A stretch of 64,000 bases of DNA from Taishania sp964580465 (GCA_964580465.1 CAZOKJ010000002.1:1-64000), one strand, 5' to 3'; shown: positions 33,422-43,876, counted from the stretch's first letter. Notes: generated from the letters alone by a model not told the origin. Made by a program: numbers and translations.

Positions 33422-33423
33422 AC

Positions 33424-34449
33424 ATGAAAACGAATGGGTATTATTTGATTCAAAAAGGAAAAGCATCAACAGCATTTCAATTACAACCAATTGATTTGCC
33501 TGCACTTAAAGAAAATGAGTTGTTGATTGAGGTTGAAGCATTTGGATTGAACTATGCTGATGTAATGGCAAGGAAAGGTTTGTACCGTGAAGCTCCACCT
33601 CTTCCATGTGTTCTTGGTTATGAAGTAGTAGGGAAAGTTGTTCAAACTGGTTCTAGCATTGATGCTTCTTGGCTCGAAAAAAGAGTGGTCGGATTTACAC
33701 GATTTGGTGGTTATGCTCAACATGTTATTACAACGATAGAAGCCATTGTCGAAATAAAAGATATGACAACCGAACATGCTTTAGCTTTGGCAACTCAAGG
33801 AGTTACTGCGTATTACATGGCTAACTATGTTGCACCTATTCATGAAAATGAAACAGTGTTAATTCACGCTGCAGCTGGAGGCGTTGGTTCACTTCTTATT
33901 CAATTAGCAAAACAAGCAGGTGCAAAAGTGATTGCCAAGATTGGATCTGATGAAAAACAACAGTTGTGCTTTGATTTAGGAGCTGATTATGTTGTTAATT
34001 ATAGAAAAAACGACTATCAATTGCAAATAGAACAAACCCTTGGAGTAAAACAAATAGATGCCATTTTTAACCCTGTTGGAGGTTCTACTTTTAAGAAAGA
34101 CAAAAGCCTATTGAATGCTGGAGGTCGAATTGTGTTGTTTGGAGGTTCGGAACTGGCAAATGGTAACGCGAGTTTCTTTCGTCAATTGTCTTTTTTAAAG
34201 AAGATGGGCGTTATTATTCCTGTGTTTCAGATGATGCAATCGAAAAGCGTCATAGGTGTGAATATGTTGAAAATAGCAGATGCTAAACCAACAGTTTTAA
34301 AGACTTGTTTGTCCAACATCATCAACACTTACCAACAAGGAAATCTTAAAGTTGTGTCTGGAGGGATTTTTTCTCATGAAGACTTAGCAAAAGCACATGA
34401 CTTACTAGAATCTGGTAAGTCAACAGGAAAAATATCGATACATTGGTGA
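33424..34449 (+). CDS. Zinc-independent medium-chain oxidoreductase (quinone reductase/VAT-1-like)
   Basis: A 341-aa NADPH-binding MDR protein. The N-terminal GroES-like domain has ENELLIEVEAFGLNYADVMARKGLY. The nucleotide loop is HAAAGGVGSLLIQLAKQAGA (residues about 143-162). No zinc ligand cysteines are visible, as in quinone oxidoreductases and VAT-1-like proteins. It begins two bases after rsmI and is probably co-transcribed. Substrate unknown. Confidence 0.87.
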   Translation: MKTNGYYLIQKGKASTAFQLQPIDLPALKENELLIEVEAFGLNYADVMARKGLYREAPPLPCVLGYEVVGKVVQTGSSIDASWLEKRVVGFTRFGGYAQHVITTIEAIVEIKDMTTEHALALATQGVTAYYMANYVAPIHENETVLIHAAAGGVGSLLIQLAKQAGAKVIAKIGSDEKQQLCFDLGADYVVNYRKNDYQLQIEQTLGVKQIDAIFNPVGGSTFKKDKSLLNAGGRIVLFGGSELANGNASFFRQLSFLKKMGVIIPVFQMMQSKSVIGVNMLKIADAKPTVLKTCLSNIINTYQQGNLKVVSGGIFSHEDLAKAHDLLESGKSTGKISIHW

Positions 34450-34527
34450 GAATAAATAGCACTTTTGTTAATTTGTTTCTTTTTGCGTCTTTTTTTTCAT
34501 TATTTTTACCTCAAATTTGATAACTTT

Positions 34528-37020
34528 ATGTCAACGAAAAAAGGTTCTATAGGCTTTAGTGATAAAACAAGTAAACGGTTATACATTTTGTTGTGGCTAG
34601 GAGCGCTACTTCCTGTTATAGCAATTGTTACGCTATTGCTAATTCAATCAGAAGACGATTTACCATCAGTTGAAATGTTGGATAACCCGCCAGAAATGTT
34701 GGCTTCTATTATCTATGCTGATGATGGAAAAACAGAATTGGGACGTTATTGGCAAGTAAACAGAACCAATGTAGAATATAAAAACATTTCTCCTTCTGTT
34801 ATCAATGCGTTGATTTCCACAGAAGATGAGCGATTCATGACTCACTCTGGCGTTGACTTCAAAGGATTGTCGCGTTCAATTGCTTACATGGGTAAAAAAG
34901 GTGGAGCTTCTACCATTACACAACAATTGGCAAAATTATTGTTTACGCTTCAAAAACGTGAACGGGAAAAACAAGCAAGATTAGCTGGAGAGTCGGTAGA
35001 ACGTAAAGGGAATAGAATCTTAAGACGTATTGATGAGAAGGCTCAAGAGAATATCATTGCGGTTCGTTTGGAAAAACGTTTTACTAAGGAAGAAATCATC
35101 ACAATGTACTTAAATCAATTTGACTTCTTATACAATGCTGTGGGAATTGAAAATGCCGCAAAAGTGTATTTTAATAAGAAGCCAAATGAATTGACTAAAT
35201 CGGAAGCAGCTTGTTTGGTGGGAATGGTGAAAAACCCTTCTTTGTACAACCCTCGTTCTTATCAAGTGAGAGATTACCGTGCTCGAATTGCATCACAAAA
35301 AGGAATCGATAAAGAAAAAGTAGATCCTGCTGAAGTTGCTGCTGCTCGTCAAAAAGATAGCTTGTTGATTCACGAACGTCGCAACCAAGTATTGATGCAA
35401 TGGTTGAAAAACAGTGAAAAAGGAAACGATGCTCTTACTGAAAAAATTACGCGTGAGGAATATGATCAATTAAAAAATGAGCCAATTGTGGTGAATTATC
35501 AAATGGTTGACCATAAAGAGGGGATTGCTCCTTATTTCCGTGAATCTTTACGAAAAGATTTAACTACGTTGTTCCAATCAAAAAACGAAAAAGGAGAATA
35601 TATCTACAAGAAAAAAGATGGAACACCTTATGACTTGTACAAAGATGGTTTGAGAATTTACACAACCATCAATGCAAGTATGCAACAATATGCTGAAGAG
35701 GCGGTGGCCAAACACTTGAAAGAAGGTTTGCAACCAGAATTTGATAAAAATAACAAAAGAAGAAAACGTTTTCCATTCGCTGATACTTACAATGGAGAGC
35801 CTATTACCGACGAACAAATTGAGCGTATAATGACGCGTGCCAAAAAAGGTAGTGAACGTTATGCTGCCTTGAAAGAGCAAGATTTAAGTGAAAAAGAAAT
35901 TGACGCCAATTTTAACACGAAAGTTCCAATGACGGTATTCTCTTGGAATGGGCCAATTGATACCATCATGACGCCTAATGATTCTATTCGTTACTACAAA
36001 GGTTTCTTGCGAGCTGGTTTATTGTCGATAGAACCTCAATCAGGTTTTATTAAAGCTTGGGTAGGAGGGGCAGATATTTCAAGTTTTGCTTATGACCATG
36101 TAAAACAAGGAAAAAGACAAGTAGGTTCTACAATTAAACCTTTTGTGTATGGAACAGCCTTGTTTATGGGTAAAGTAAAACCTTGTACCGTGTTTAAAGA
36201 CATGTCATATTGCGTTGATTTGGAAGATGGAAATGGTAGAATAACGGGGAAATGGTGCCCAAGTGGAGATATTCCAGTTGGGAAAACTGTGGCTTGGGGA
36301 CTTCAACAATCCAACAACCCTGCTACGGTTGCTGTCATGTCGATGATGGGTGGTTATGCTGGACCTAAAGCTATTTCTAAAGTATTGAAAGACATGGAAA
36401 TTGAACTAAGACCAGAAGATGAGGTTCCTTCTATGTGCTTGGGAGTAATGGATTTATCACTATTTGAAATGGTTGGAGCTCAGGCAATGTGGGCAAACAA
36501 TGGAGTCTATAACCGACCAATTTCTGTGTTGCGAATTGAAGATAGAAATGGAAACGTTATTTACAGTGAAGAAGGGTATTCTAAAGAGGTTATGAACGAA
36601 AGTGTAGCTTATGAAACCTTAAAAATGATGAAAGGAGTTGTGAATGGAGGAACAGGTGGATCTCTCCGTTCTGGTCGTCCTTGGGGTGGTTTAACTGCTC
36701 CAATGGCTGGAAAAACAGGAACAACTCAAGGAAATGCAGACGGATGGTACATGGGGTTAACACCTAATTTGGTGACAGGAGTTTGGGTAGGTGCAGAAGA
36801 TAAGCAAGTGCGTTTCCAGTCAATGGATTGGGGACAAGGAGCGCGAATGGCCTTGCCTATTTTTGGTTATTATATGCAAAAAGTGTACAAGGACACAAAA
36901 ATAAATTTACCTCAAACTGATTTCCCTGTGCCGAGTTCGTATGACCCAACACTTTTTGAATGTGGGGGAGAGCAAGACCCAGCAATAGGTGGAGGAAGTA
37001 CGTTTGACCCGTTTAAATAA
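34528..37020 (+). CDS. Penicillin-binding protein 1A (bifunctional transglycosylase/transpeptidase)
   Basis: An 830-aa inner-membrane peptidoglycan synthase. The start is the ATG at 34528 (MSTKKGSIGF); the frame upstream begins with a TTG and is T-rich leader. One TM helix (LLWLGALLPVIAIVTLLLI) is followed by the GT51 domain: STEDERFMTHSGVD with the catalytic Glu, and GGASTITQQLAK. The transpeptidase motifs are STIK (SxxK), SNN and KTGTTQGNADGWY. No C-terminal extension beyond a Gly/Ser/Pro-rich tail. It is followed 20 bases later by the CoA-transferase genes. Confidence 0.94.
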   Translation: MSTKKGSIGFSDKTSKRLYILLWLGALLPVIAIVTLLLIQSEDDLPSVEMLDNPPEMLASIIYADDGKTELGRYWQVNRTNVEYKNISPSVINALISTEDERFMTHSGVDFKGLSRSIAYMGKKGGASTITQQLAKLLFTLQKREREKQARLAGESVERKGNRILRRIDEKAQENIIAVRLEKRFTKEEIITMYLNQFDFLYNAVGIENAAKVYFNKKPNELTKSEAACLVGMVKNPSLYNPRSYQVRDYRARIASQKGIDKEKVDPAEVAAARQKDSLLIHERRNQVLMQWLKNSEKGNDALTEKITREEYDQLKNEPIVVNYQMVDHKEGIAPYFRESLRKDLTTLFQSKNEKGEYIYKKKDGTPYDLYKDGLRIYTTINASMQQYAEEAVAKHLKEGLQPEFDKNNKRRKRFPFADTYNGEPITDEQIERIMTRAKKGSERYAALKEQDLSEKEIDANFNTKVPMTVFSWNGPIDTIMTPNDSIRYYKGFLRAGLLSIEPQSGFIKAWVGGADISSFAYDHVKQGKRQVGSTIKPFVYGTALFMGKVKPCTVFKDMSYCVDLEDGNGRITGKWCPSGDIPVGKTVAWGLQQSNNPATVAVMSMMGGYAGPKAISKVLKDMEIELRPEDEVPSMCLGVMDLSLFEMVGAQAMWANNGVYNRPISVLRIEDRNGNVIYSEEGYSKEVMNESVAYETLKMMKGVVNGGTGGSLRSGRPWGGLTAPMAGKTGTTQGNADGWYMGLTPNLVTGVWVGAEDKQVRFQSMDWGQGARMALPIFGYYMQKVYKDTKINLPQTDFPVPSSYDPTLFECGGEQDPAIGGGSTFDPFK

Positions 37021-37040
37021 AATTGATAGAATAAGTAATT

Positions 37041-37742
37041 ATGAATAAAGTTGTAAAAAATGTTGAAGAAGCCTTGAAAGGCATTGAGGATGGAATGACC
37101 TTGATGGTTGGAGGATTTGGTTTGTGTGGTATTCCTGAAAATTCAATTGCTCAGCTGGTAAAAATGGGCACTAAGAATTTAACATGTATTTCAAACAATG
37201 CAGGAGTGGATGATTTTGGTTTAGGTTTGCTATTGCAAGGAAAACAAATAAAAAAAATGATCAGTTCTTATGTAGGAGAAAATGCTGAGTTTGAGCGTCA
37301 AATGCTTTCAGGAGAACTAGAGGTAGATTTAATTCCACAAGGAACTTTAGCTGAACGTTGCAGAGCAGGAGGTGCTGGAATCCCTGCGTTTTTTACACCA
37401 ACAGGTTATGGAACTGAAGTTGCTGAGGGTAAAGAAGTACGTGTTTACAATGGCAAACCTCACATTTTAGAAGAGGCGTTGACTGCTGATTTTGCAATTG
37501 TAAAAGCTTGGAAAGGAGATACGGAAGGCAACTTAATTTACAAAGAAACGGCGCGTAATTTTAACCCAATGATGGCAATGGCTGGAAAAATTACTATTGC
37601 TGAAGTGGAGGAGTTGGTTCCGGCCGGTGAGTTAGACCCTAACTTCATTCATACACCAGGTATTTTTGTTCAACGTGTTTTCCAAGGTGAAAAGTTTGAA
37701 AAACGCATTGAGCAACGTACAACTCGCAAACGTGAAAAATAA
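37041..37742 (+). CDS. scoA: 3-oxoacid CoA-transferase subunit A
   Basis: A 233-aa cytosolic subunit of succinyl-CoA:3-ketoacid CoA-transferase, which activates acetoacetate using succinyl-CoA. The conserved GMTLMVGGFGLCGIPENSI and ISNNAGVDDFGLG start the protein. The IPAFFTPTGYGTEVAEGKE block is typical of subunit A. Length is normal. Subunit B follows 31 bases later. Confidence 0.93.
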   Translation: MNKVVKNVEEALKGIEDGMTLMVGGFGLCGIPENSIAQLVKMGTKNLTCISNNAGVDDFGLGLLLQGKQIKKMISSYVGENAEFERQMLSGELEVDLIPQGTLAERCRAGGAGIPAFFTPTGYGTEVAEGKEVRVYNGKPHILEEALTADFAIVKAWKGDTEGNLIYKETARNFNPMMAMAGKITIAEVEELVPAGELDPNFIHTPGIFVQRVFQGEKFEKRIEQRTTRKREK

Positions 37743-37773
37743 TCGATTTGACAATATTTGAAAAGTAGTAAAC

Positions 37774-38433
37774 ATGGCTTTAGATAAAAATGGCATTGCA
37801 AAACGCATTGCGCAAGAATTAAGAGATGGTTGGTATGTAAACTTAGGTATTGGTATTCCAACCTTGGTAGCAAACTATATCCCTGAAGGAATTGAGGTGG
37901 AATTTCAATCCGAAAATGGTATCTTAGGAATGGGACCTTTCCCTTTTGAAGGAGAAGAAAATGCCGACTTGATCAACGCGGGTAAGCAAACAATTACTGT
38001 AAAGAAAGGAGCAGTTTTCTTTGATTCTGCTACATCTTTTGCAATGATTCGTGGAAATCACGTTCAATTAACTGTTTTGGGGGCAATGGAAGTTTCTCAA
38101 AATGGAGACATTGCAAGTTGGAAAATTCCAGGAAAGATGGTAAAAGGAATGGGTGGAGCAATGGATTTAGTGGCTTCTGCTGAAAACATCATTGTTGCAA
38201 TGATGCATACCAATAAAGCTGGAGAATCAAAGATTTTGAAAGAATGCACCTTGCCATTAACAGGAGTTGCATGCGTAACTAAAATCGTTACGGATTTAGC
38301 TTACATGGAGATTAAAGACGGTAAATTCCACTTAGTTGAACGTGCTCCAGGCGTTACGGTAGAAGAAATTATAGCAAAAACAGAAGGTGAATTGGTCGTT
38401 CCAGACAATGTTCCTGAAATGAAAATAGATTAA
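37774..38433 (+). CDS. scoB: 3-oxoacid CoA-transferase subunit B
   Basis: A 219-aa catalytic subunit. The active-site glutamate is Glu47 in FQSENGILGMGPFP, which forms the CoA thioester intermediate. YVNLGIGIPTLVANYIP and GGAMDLV are further hallmarks. It completes the pair with scoA. A terminator follows 29 bases after the stop. Confidence 0.94.
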   Translation: MALDKNGIAKRIAQELRDGWYVNLGIGIPTLVANYIPEGIEVEFQSENGILGMGPFPFEGEENADLINAGKQTITVKKGAVFFDSATSFAMIRGNHVQLTVLGAMEVSQNGDIASWKIPGKMVKGMGGAMDLVASAENIIVAMMHTNKAGESKILKECTLPLTGVACVTKIVTDLAYMEIKDGKFHLVERAPGVTVEEIIAKTEGELVVPDNVPEMKID

Positions 38434-38462
38434 TAATATATTCAATTATAAATAAAATATAC

Positions 38463-38503
38463 AGCGTTTTGAAAGAACTTTCTTTTGGAACGCTTTTTTT
38501 TTT
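38463..38503 (+). terminator. Intrinsic terminator after scoB
   Basis: AGCGTT (38463-38468) pairs with AACGCT (38489-38494), with an inner AAAG/CTTT stem, followed by a long T run to 38503. Confidence 0.8.
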
Positions 38504-38608
38504 GTGATAATTTTTTATGATAAATGATATTAGAGTGATTTTCTAGATTTGATCAGAATACATCTTTAAAATTAGTTTGATTTCAATTTCTTACTAACTG
38601 AATTTTCC

Positions 38609-40201
38609 TTACAATTTATAAATTGAAATGTTTTGATGCTGACCTATTTTAGTGTGTAAAAATGGTTGTATTCTTTCCATCACATCTTCATCACCATCGT
38701 GCTCGATAACAAGCAAATATTTTAAACCTTGTTCTTGCAAGTTGGGCAAACGACTTTCAATATCAGTAATATTTACAAAACAATTGGAATACCCGTACTG
38801 ATTCATTAAAGCTAAGGAGATATTAGGCGAATAATCAAAAAGGACAAACACTTTATCTGTACGTTTTATCCCCAAACTTCGGAGGTAAGGTTCGATGGTA
38901 TAAAATGGACGCTGAAACACCTGTGCTTGATAATTCTCGTAATTCCAAGTGTCAATTACTCGTTTGCGTACAAGTGGCCTTAATGCTTTGACTAATTTGT
39001 CCTCATTGTTAAATCGGAGCCTTGCGGCTAAAGAACCAAACAAGGCTAAAGTTATCAAAGATAAATACATACCCATAACTAAGAATGGGCGTTTTCCGTA
39101 AGTTCGAAGTAGATACTCTGAAACGGTTATGACGAGAAACAATGGTAGAATCAAATAACCTGTTAAATAATAATCATGCCAAACAAAGGTGTAATAAAAC
39201 ACTAAAAAATAAAATACAGACCAAGCGAATGATAGCGCCACAGTTAATCGGAGTAATTTGTTCAATTGTTTCCATTTAAATAAGGCGTACACAAAGATGA
39301 TTGTAAATATGACAATCGTTTTTTTGGAATATAGTTGCCACAATGTTCCGTTATACATAATGTCCCAAGCCCTTTTTATTGGACCTTCAGGATTTTCTTG
39401 CCAAATAGCATTCCATACACGTAATGAAAAGTACTGTGATTGTTGCTCTAAATTGTAAGATTTGGCAAAACTATACCATGCTAATACAGGTATAATGACG
39501 ATCAATCCTGCTAAAAAATAAATATATAATTTGTGTTTGAAATAAGTTGCATCGAAGGAGTAAATGTTTAATTTTTCAACCAATAGGAAGAAGAAGATAA
39601 TTGCAACATTAATACCTTCTGTAATTTTCAGCAAGGATGCAAAACTAAAGAAAAGCATGCTGATTAGAAAGCAATAAAATTTAGCGTTTTTCAAATAATT
39701 TAAAAAGAACGCCCAACCTATTAAACTCAAGCTGAAAGCTGCAATATTTGGTATAAAACTCGATACGTAAGCTAAATACACAGGTGAACCTGCTAAAACT
39801 AAGATGGAAAAAATTCCGATATGAACATTTTTTGTAAAGTGTGCAATGGCTTTTGAAAAAGAATAAAGTGCATAAAAAGAAAGTGTGAACATGATGAATC
39901 GAAAGACCCAATACTGCACACCTGTAACTTTCCAAATTTGCGCAACTAAATAATAAATGATCGGAAATTCTCCTACACCACCATTGTGATTGCTTTCGTT
40001 ATAACTGTGAATAGCAGGTTGAAAAAAACTTAACTGTGGATTGTTATAATAATTTAATGCAATCGAAAGTCCATCTGTTTGCCGCCACGTATGCCAACCA
40101 TACGGTGGAGCAAATAAAATATCTATGAAGTTATTGAGTAAAATTAAGAAAATGAGAGTGGTAAAAAAAAGTAAAGTAAATTGCTTATCTATGGACTTCA
40201 T
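38609..40201 (-). CDS. Polytopic GT-C-type glycosyltransferase (family 39-like)
   Basis: A 530-aa inner-membrane protein with about 11 hydrophobic helices. The first periplasmic loop has HTWRQTDGLSIALNYY, where GT-C enzymes keep the catalytic acidic residue. The C-terminal 100 residues form a soluble domain. Such enzymes transfer sugars from polyprenyl-phosphate donors to envelope glycans or proteins. It overlaps by four bases (ATGA) with a GT2 gene that could make the polyprenyl-linked sugar. The acceptor is unknown. Confidence 0.75.
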   Translation of the reverse strand: MKSIDKQFTLLFFTTLIFLILLNNFIDILFAPPYGWHTWRQTDGLSIALNYYNNPQLSFFQPAIHSYNESNHNGGVGEFPIIYYLVAQIWKVTGVQYWVFRFIMFTLSFYALYSFSKAIAHFTKNVHIGIFSILVLAGSPVYLAYVSSFIPNIAAFSLSLIGWAFFLNYLKNAKFYCFLISMLFFSFASLLKITEGINVAIIFFFLLVEKLNIYSFDATYFKHKLYIYFLAGLIVIIPVLAWYSFAKSYNLEQQSQYFSLRVWNAIWQENPEGPIKRAWDIMYNGTLWQLYSKKTIVIFTIIFVYALFKWKQLNKLLRLTVALSFAWSVFYFLVFYYTFVWHDYYLTGYLILPLFLVITVSEYLLRTYGKRPFLVMGMYLSLITLALFGSLAARLRFNNEDKLVKALRPLVRKRVIDTWNYENYQAQVFQRPFYTIEPYLRSLGIKRTDKVFVLFDYSPNISLALMNQYGYSNCFVNITDIESRLPNLQEQGLKYLLVIEHDGDEDVMERIQPFLHTKIGQHQNISIYKL

Positions 40202-40899
40202 ACCAGTATTTTTATTAAATTAAAAAATTCTCTTATTAGAATCTTAAACCCCATTTTTCGGAAGATAATTCCTTCTTTTAAAACAACAGGTAACACTCCA
40301 ATTTTTAATTCGTTATCATTTTTAAATGATACAATAAATTCTAAATCGAACAAATAACGATTGATGGTGGTGCGAATAAAATAAGGTTTTGCTTTCTTAG
40401 AAAAACCTTTTAATCCACATTGTGTGTCTGTAATATTATTTCCAGCAATTCGTTTGATAAAAAAGCGAAACATTTTAGACATATTACGTCTTACAAAAGG
40501 TACTTTGTCGTAATAATTTTCTTGATTTCTATGTCCTAACAACACATCGAATTGTTCACGAGTTAGTTGCTCAATTAAAGCTTGAGTAGAACTGTCTTCA
40601 AAAGGAAAATCAATGTCTGTGAGTATGTAATAGTCTGATTCAGGAGCATGTTTTACCCCGTAACGCAAAGCGTATCCTTTTCCGTGATTTATTTCATAAG
40701 ATAAAAACAACGCTTCAGGAATCAGTCTTTCTAAGGTTTTAACATCTTCTGAAAGCACGGAAGAACCATCATTCACCACTACCAGTTTAAACACTAAATC
40801 ATTGCAACGAGAAGTAATTTTAGCATACGACTCTGCCACTATTGATACCCAATTAGCTGGAGGATTATAACATGGAAGAATGATAGATACTTTATTCAT
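40198..40899 (-). CDS. Glycosyltransferase family 2 (polyprenyl-phosphate glycosyltransferase-like)
   Basis: A 233-aa GT-A fold enzyme. The first strand is VSIILPCYNPP, then VVNDGSS, the donor-metal motif TDIDFPFED, and the QCGLKGFSK block found in dolichyl/undecaprenyl-phosphate sugar synthases. No C-terminal TM pair is visible. It is coupled to the GT-C gene and likely provides its lipid-linked donor. The sugar is unknown. Confidence 0.85.
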   Translation of the reverse strand: MNKVSIILPCYNPPANWVSIVAESYAKITSRCNDLVFKLVVVNDGSSVLSEDVKTLERLIPEALFLSYEINHGKGYALRYGVKHAPESDYYILTDIDFPFEDSSTQALIEQLTREQFDVLLGHRNQENYYDKVPFVRRNMSKMFRFFIKRIAGNNITDTQCGLKGFSKKAKPYFIRTTINRYLFDLEFIVSFKNDNELKIGVLPVVLKEGIIFRKMGFKILIREFFNLIKILV

Positions 40900-41021
40900 T
40901 GATTAAATGAGTTTAGCAACTCGATATGTTAAATAAAAGGCTAAGTTACTGAAAATTTATTTTGAACTTACTGATTCGTTTATTTTTTAATTCTATTCGT
41001 ATTATTTATACCTTATTTACT

Positions 41022-41029
41022 TATATTTG
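41022..41029 (+). promoter_or_regulatory. -7 promoter box of the second GT2 gene
   Basis: TATATTTG ends 21 bases before the ATG at 41051. A TTG inside this box is an apparent start of the longer reading frame and is not a real start. Confidence 0.5.
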
Positions 41030-41050
41030 TTCATTAATTTCAATAATAAC

Positions 41051-41770
41051 ATGATGATTTCAACTTTATCCATTCTTATCCCAGCATACAACGAAGGACC
41101 GACTATTCATTTAATTCTCGATAGAATTAAAGCTGTTGATCTCATCAATGGTATTCAAAAAGAAATTATTATTGTTAATGATTGCTCCAAGGATGACACA
41201 GTAGAGCGAATTGAAGCATACATGGCACAAAACCCTGAGATGAAGATTCAATTGTTTTCTCAACCTTATAATCAAGGGAAAGGTGCGGCAATTAATAGAG
41301 CAATACAAGAATGCTCAGGAGATTATTTAATTATTCAAGATGCAGATTTAGAATACGACCCTTCTGAATACAATGATTTGTTAAAACCTGTTTTTATGGA
41401 CAATGCGGATGTCGTGTATGGCTCCCGTTTTATGGGGAGTAAACCACACCGCATCTTGTTCTTTTGGCATTCCATAGGGAATAAATTTCTTACAAGTTTG
41501 TCTAATATGATGACTAATTTGAACTTAACAGATATGGAAACTTGCTATAAACTCATTCGTTCATCGATTGCTAAAAACATCACTATCACGGAAAATCGAT
41601 TTGGTATTGAGCCCGAAATTACAGCTAAGTTGGCCAGAGTTCCTAAAATTCGTATTTATGAGGTAGGAATTTCCTACTATGGAAGAACGTATGAAGAAGG
41701 AAAGAAAATTGGCTGGAAAGATGGTTTTAGAGCAATTTATTGTATTCTAAAATTTAAGTTTAAGCGTTAA
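41051..41770 (+). CDS. Glycosyltransferase family 2 (DPM1-like)
   Basis: A 239-aa GT2 enzyme. TLSILIPAYNEGPTI starts the fold, IVNDCSKDDT follows, the DxD-type motif is IIQDADLEYDP, and VYGSRFMG with METCYKLI are characteristic of dolichol-phosphate mannosyltransferase-like enzymes. Two adjacent ATGs (41051, 41054) are possible starts. No TM helices are seen. Its stop codon directly abuts that of the convergent topB with no intervening base. Confidence 0.88.
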   Translation: MMISTLSILIPAYNEGPTIHLILDRIKAVDLINGIQKEIIIVNDCSKDDTVERIEAYMAQNPEMKIQLFSQPYNQGKGAAINRAIQECSGDYLIIQDADLEYDPSEYNDLLKPVFMDNADVVYGSRFMGSKPHRILFFWHSIGNKFLTSLSNMMTNLNLTDMETCYKLIRSSIAKNITITENRFGIEPEITAKLARVPKIRIYEVGISYYGRTYEEGKKIGWKDGFRAIYCILKFKFKR

Positions 41771-43876
41771 TTAGCCTAAACTAACGTTCCACGTTTCGTC
41801 CAGTATTAATTTGCCATTTTTGGGTTCTGAACTACCTGGTATGATAAACCCTTTGATTTGTCCGGTTTGTTTCTTGGTTATTAGTTGAATTAACTGCGAC
41901 TCTGTTAGTTTTTTCCCAAGTAACTCATAAGGAATTTTAAATCCACATGTTTGAAAGTTGGAGCAACCAATGGCTGTTTTACCCTTCATAATTTTTGCTG
42001 CTTTGCATTTTGGGCAATCTAAACTTTCTATGCTTATCTTCTCTGTTACTTTTTTAGGCTTAGAAGCAGGTTTTTCAGGTGCAGCGGTGCTAACTGCAGA
42101 AGCAAAAGTATAAGCAGTTGTGTTAAAAATAACTTCGTCTGTCAACTCTCTAACCATTTGGAACAATTCTTGTTTGAAAACATCCAATTGGTATTCACCT
42201 TTTTCGATTAATCGCAATTTACGTTCCCAAAGTCCAGTCAATTCAGCGCTTTTTAAAAGTTCATTTTGGATGGTATCAATCAATGCAATTCCGGTTGGAG
42301 TAGCGACAATGTTTTTTCTTTTTTTCTCTATGTATTTACGTCTAAATAGAGTTTCGATGATGTTTGCACGTGTGGAAGGTCGACCGATTCCGTTGTCCTT
42401 CATTAGTTCGCGCATTTCTTCATCTTCTACTTGTTTTCCGGCTGTTTCCATTGCTCTAAGCAAGGTTGCTTCGGTATAATGCTTTGGCGGTGTCGTTTTA
42501 CCTTGATGGATAAATGGCTCATGCGGACCTTTTTCTCCTTCTTGAAAATGAGGCATGATTTTATCTTCCTCACTGTCTTTTTTAGACTTCATATCGGCGT
42601 AAACCTCTCGCCATCCTTGTTCGATGATTTGCTTACCTGTAGCTTTAAATTCTAACTTGTCAACTTGACCTAATACTGTTGTTGTAGAAATTTTACATTC
42701 AGGATAAAATACGGCTATAAAACGTCGGGCAACCAAATCATAGATCTTTTGTTCGTCAGGTGATATTCCAGATGGCACAACGCCTGTAGGAATAATTGCA
42801 TGGTGATCAGTTACTTTTTTGTCGTCAAAAACTGTTTTTAGCTTTGGAATAGGTTCTTGCAGTAATTTTCCTGTAAAACGCGAATAATACGTCATTCTTT
42901 GAAGAATTCCGCCTACTTTTGGGTGTAAATCTTCTGAAAGATAGGTAGTATCCACACGTGGATAGGTGACAATCTTTTTTTCGTATAGATTTTGAATATG
43001 GCGTAAAGTGTCGTCTGCGGAATAGCCATATTTTTTATTGGCCTCCACCTGCAAAGATGTTAAGTCGTACAAACGTGGGTTGCCTTCTTTTCCTTCTTTT
43101 TGTTCAAAAGAAGTAACTTCAAATTCTTTGTCTTTCAGATAAGCCAATCCTTTTTCAGCTTTTTCAACTGTTTTCAAACGGTCAATTTGACACAAGAATT
43201 CGGTTTCTCTATAAATGGTTTTTAACTCCCAGTAGTCCTCTCCTTGAAAGGCATCAATTTCTTTTTGTCGCTGAACAATTAGTGCTAAAGTTGGTGTTTG
43301 TACACGTCCAATAGACAACGTTGATTGTCCACGTCCAAATTTTACTGTAAACAACCTTGTAGCGTTAATTCCTAACATCCAATCGCCGATGGCACGAGCA
43401 CTTCCAGCAGCATAAAGGTTGTCATATTGAGCGGAATCGCGCAGTTTTTCAAAACCTTCTCTAATTGCTTCTTCTGTTAGCGATGAAATCCAAAGTCGTT
43501 TAACGGGTACTTTGCACTTTGCTTTTAACAAAACCCAGCGTTGAATCAATTCTCCTTCTTGACCGGCATCTCCACAGTTAATGACTTCGGTGCAATTAGC
43601 TACTAAATTTTCTATTACGGAGAATTGTTTTTTTACTCCATTGTCGTTGATTACTTTTATACCAAATGAAGGAGGTATAATCGGTAGATCTTCTAAGCGC
43701 CAATATTTCCAAGATTCTTTGTAATCATGAGGTTCTTTTAGCGTGCAGAGGTGACCAAAAGTCCATGAAACAACATAGCCATTTCCTTCATAGTAACCAT
43801 CTTTTCTGGTTTTTGCTCCAATAATTTCTGCTATGTCCTTAGCAACAGAAGGTTTTTCGGCAATGCAAAGTATCAT
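41771..43876 (-). CDS. topB: DNA topoisomerase III
   Basis: A 701-aa type IA topoisomerase that decatenates DNA and acts in recombination. The TOPRIM domain starts ILCIAEKPSVAKDIAE with GDAGQEGELIQRWV (acidic DxD variant), and the catalytic tyrosine is in VTYPRVDTTYLS. LLRAMETAGK and GIGRPSTRANIIETL are standard. The C-terminus carries a four-cysteine zinc-ribbon-like element (CPKCKAAKIMKGKTAIGC, then TCGFK). It lies 31 bases after the biotin carrier gene. Normal length. Confidence 0.94.
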   Translation of the reverse strand: MILCIAEKPSVAKDIAEIIGAKTRKDGYYEGNGYVVSWTFGHLCTLKEPHDYKESWKYWRLEDLPIIPPSFGIKVINDNGVKKQFSVIENLVANCTEVINCGDAGQEGELIQRWVLLKAKCKVPVKRLWISSLTEEAIREGFEKLRDSAQYDNLYAAGSARAIGDWMLGINATRLFTVKFGRGQSTLSIGRVQTPTLALIVQRQKEIDAFQGEDYWELKTIYRETEFLCQIDRLKTVEKAEKGLAYLKDKEFEVTSFEQKEGKEGNPRLYDLTSLQVEANKKYGYSADDTLRHIQNLYEKKIVTYPRVDTTYLSEDLHPKVGGILQRMTYYSRFTGKLLQEPIPKLKTVFDDKKVTDHHAIIPTGVVPSGISPDEQKIYDLVARRFIAVFYPECKISTTTVLGQVDKLEFKATGKQIIEQGWREVYADMKSKKDSEEDKIMPHFQEGEKGPHEPFIHQGKTTPPKHYTEATLLRAMETAGKQVEDEEMRELMKDNGIGRPSTRANIIETLFRRKYIEKKRKNIVATPTGIALIDTIQNELLKSAELTGLWERKLRLIEKGEYQLDVFKQELFQMVRELTDEVIFNTTAYTFASAVSTAAPEKPASKPKKVTEKISIESLDCPKCKAAKIMKGKTAIGCSNFQTCGFKIPYELLGKKLTESQLIQLITKKQTGQIKGFIIPGSSEPKNGKLILDETWNVSLG

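Noticed and set aside
41768..41773. Zero-gap convergent stop codons of the GT2 gene and topB
   Set aside because: Unusual compactness, but both genes are intact and nothing else suggests special function.
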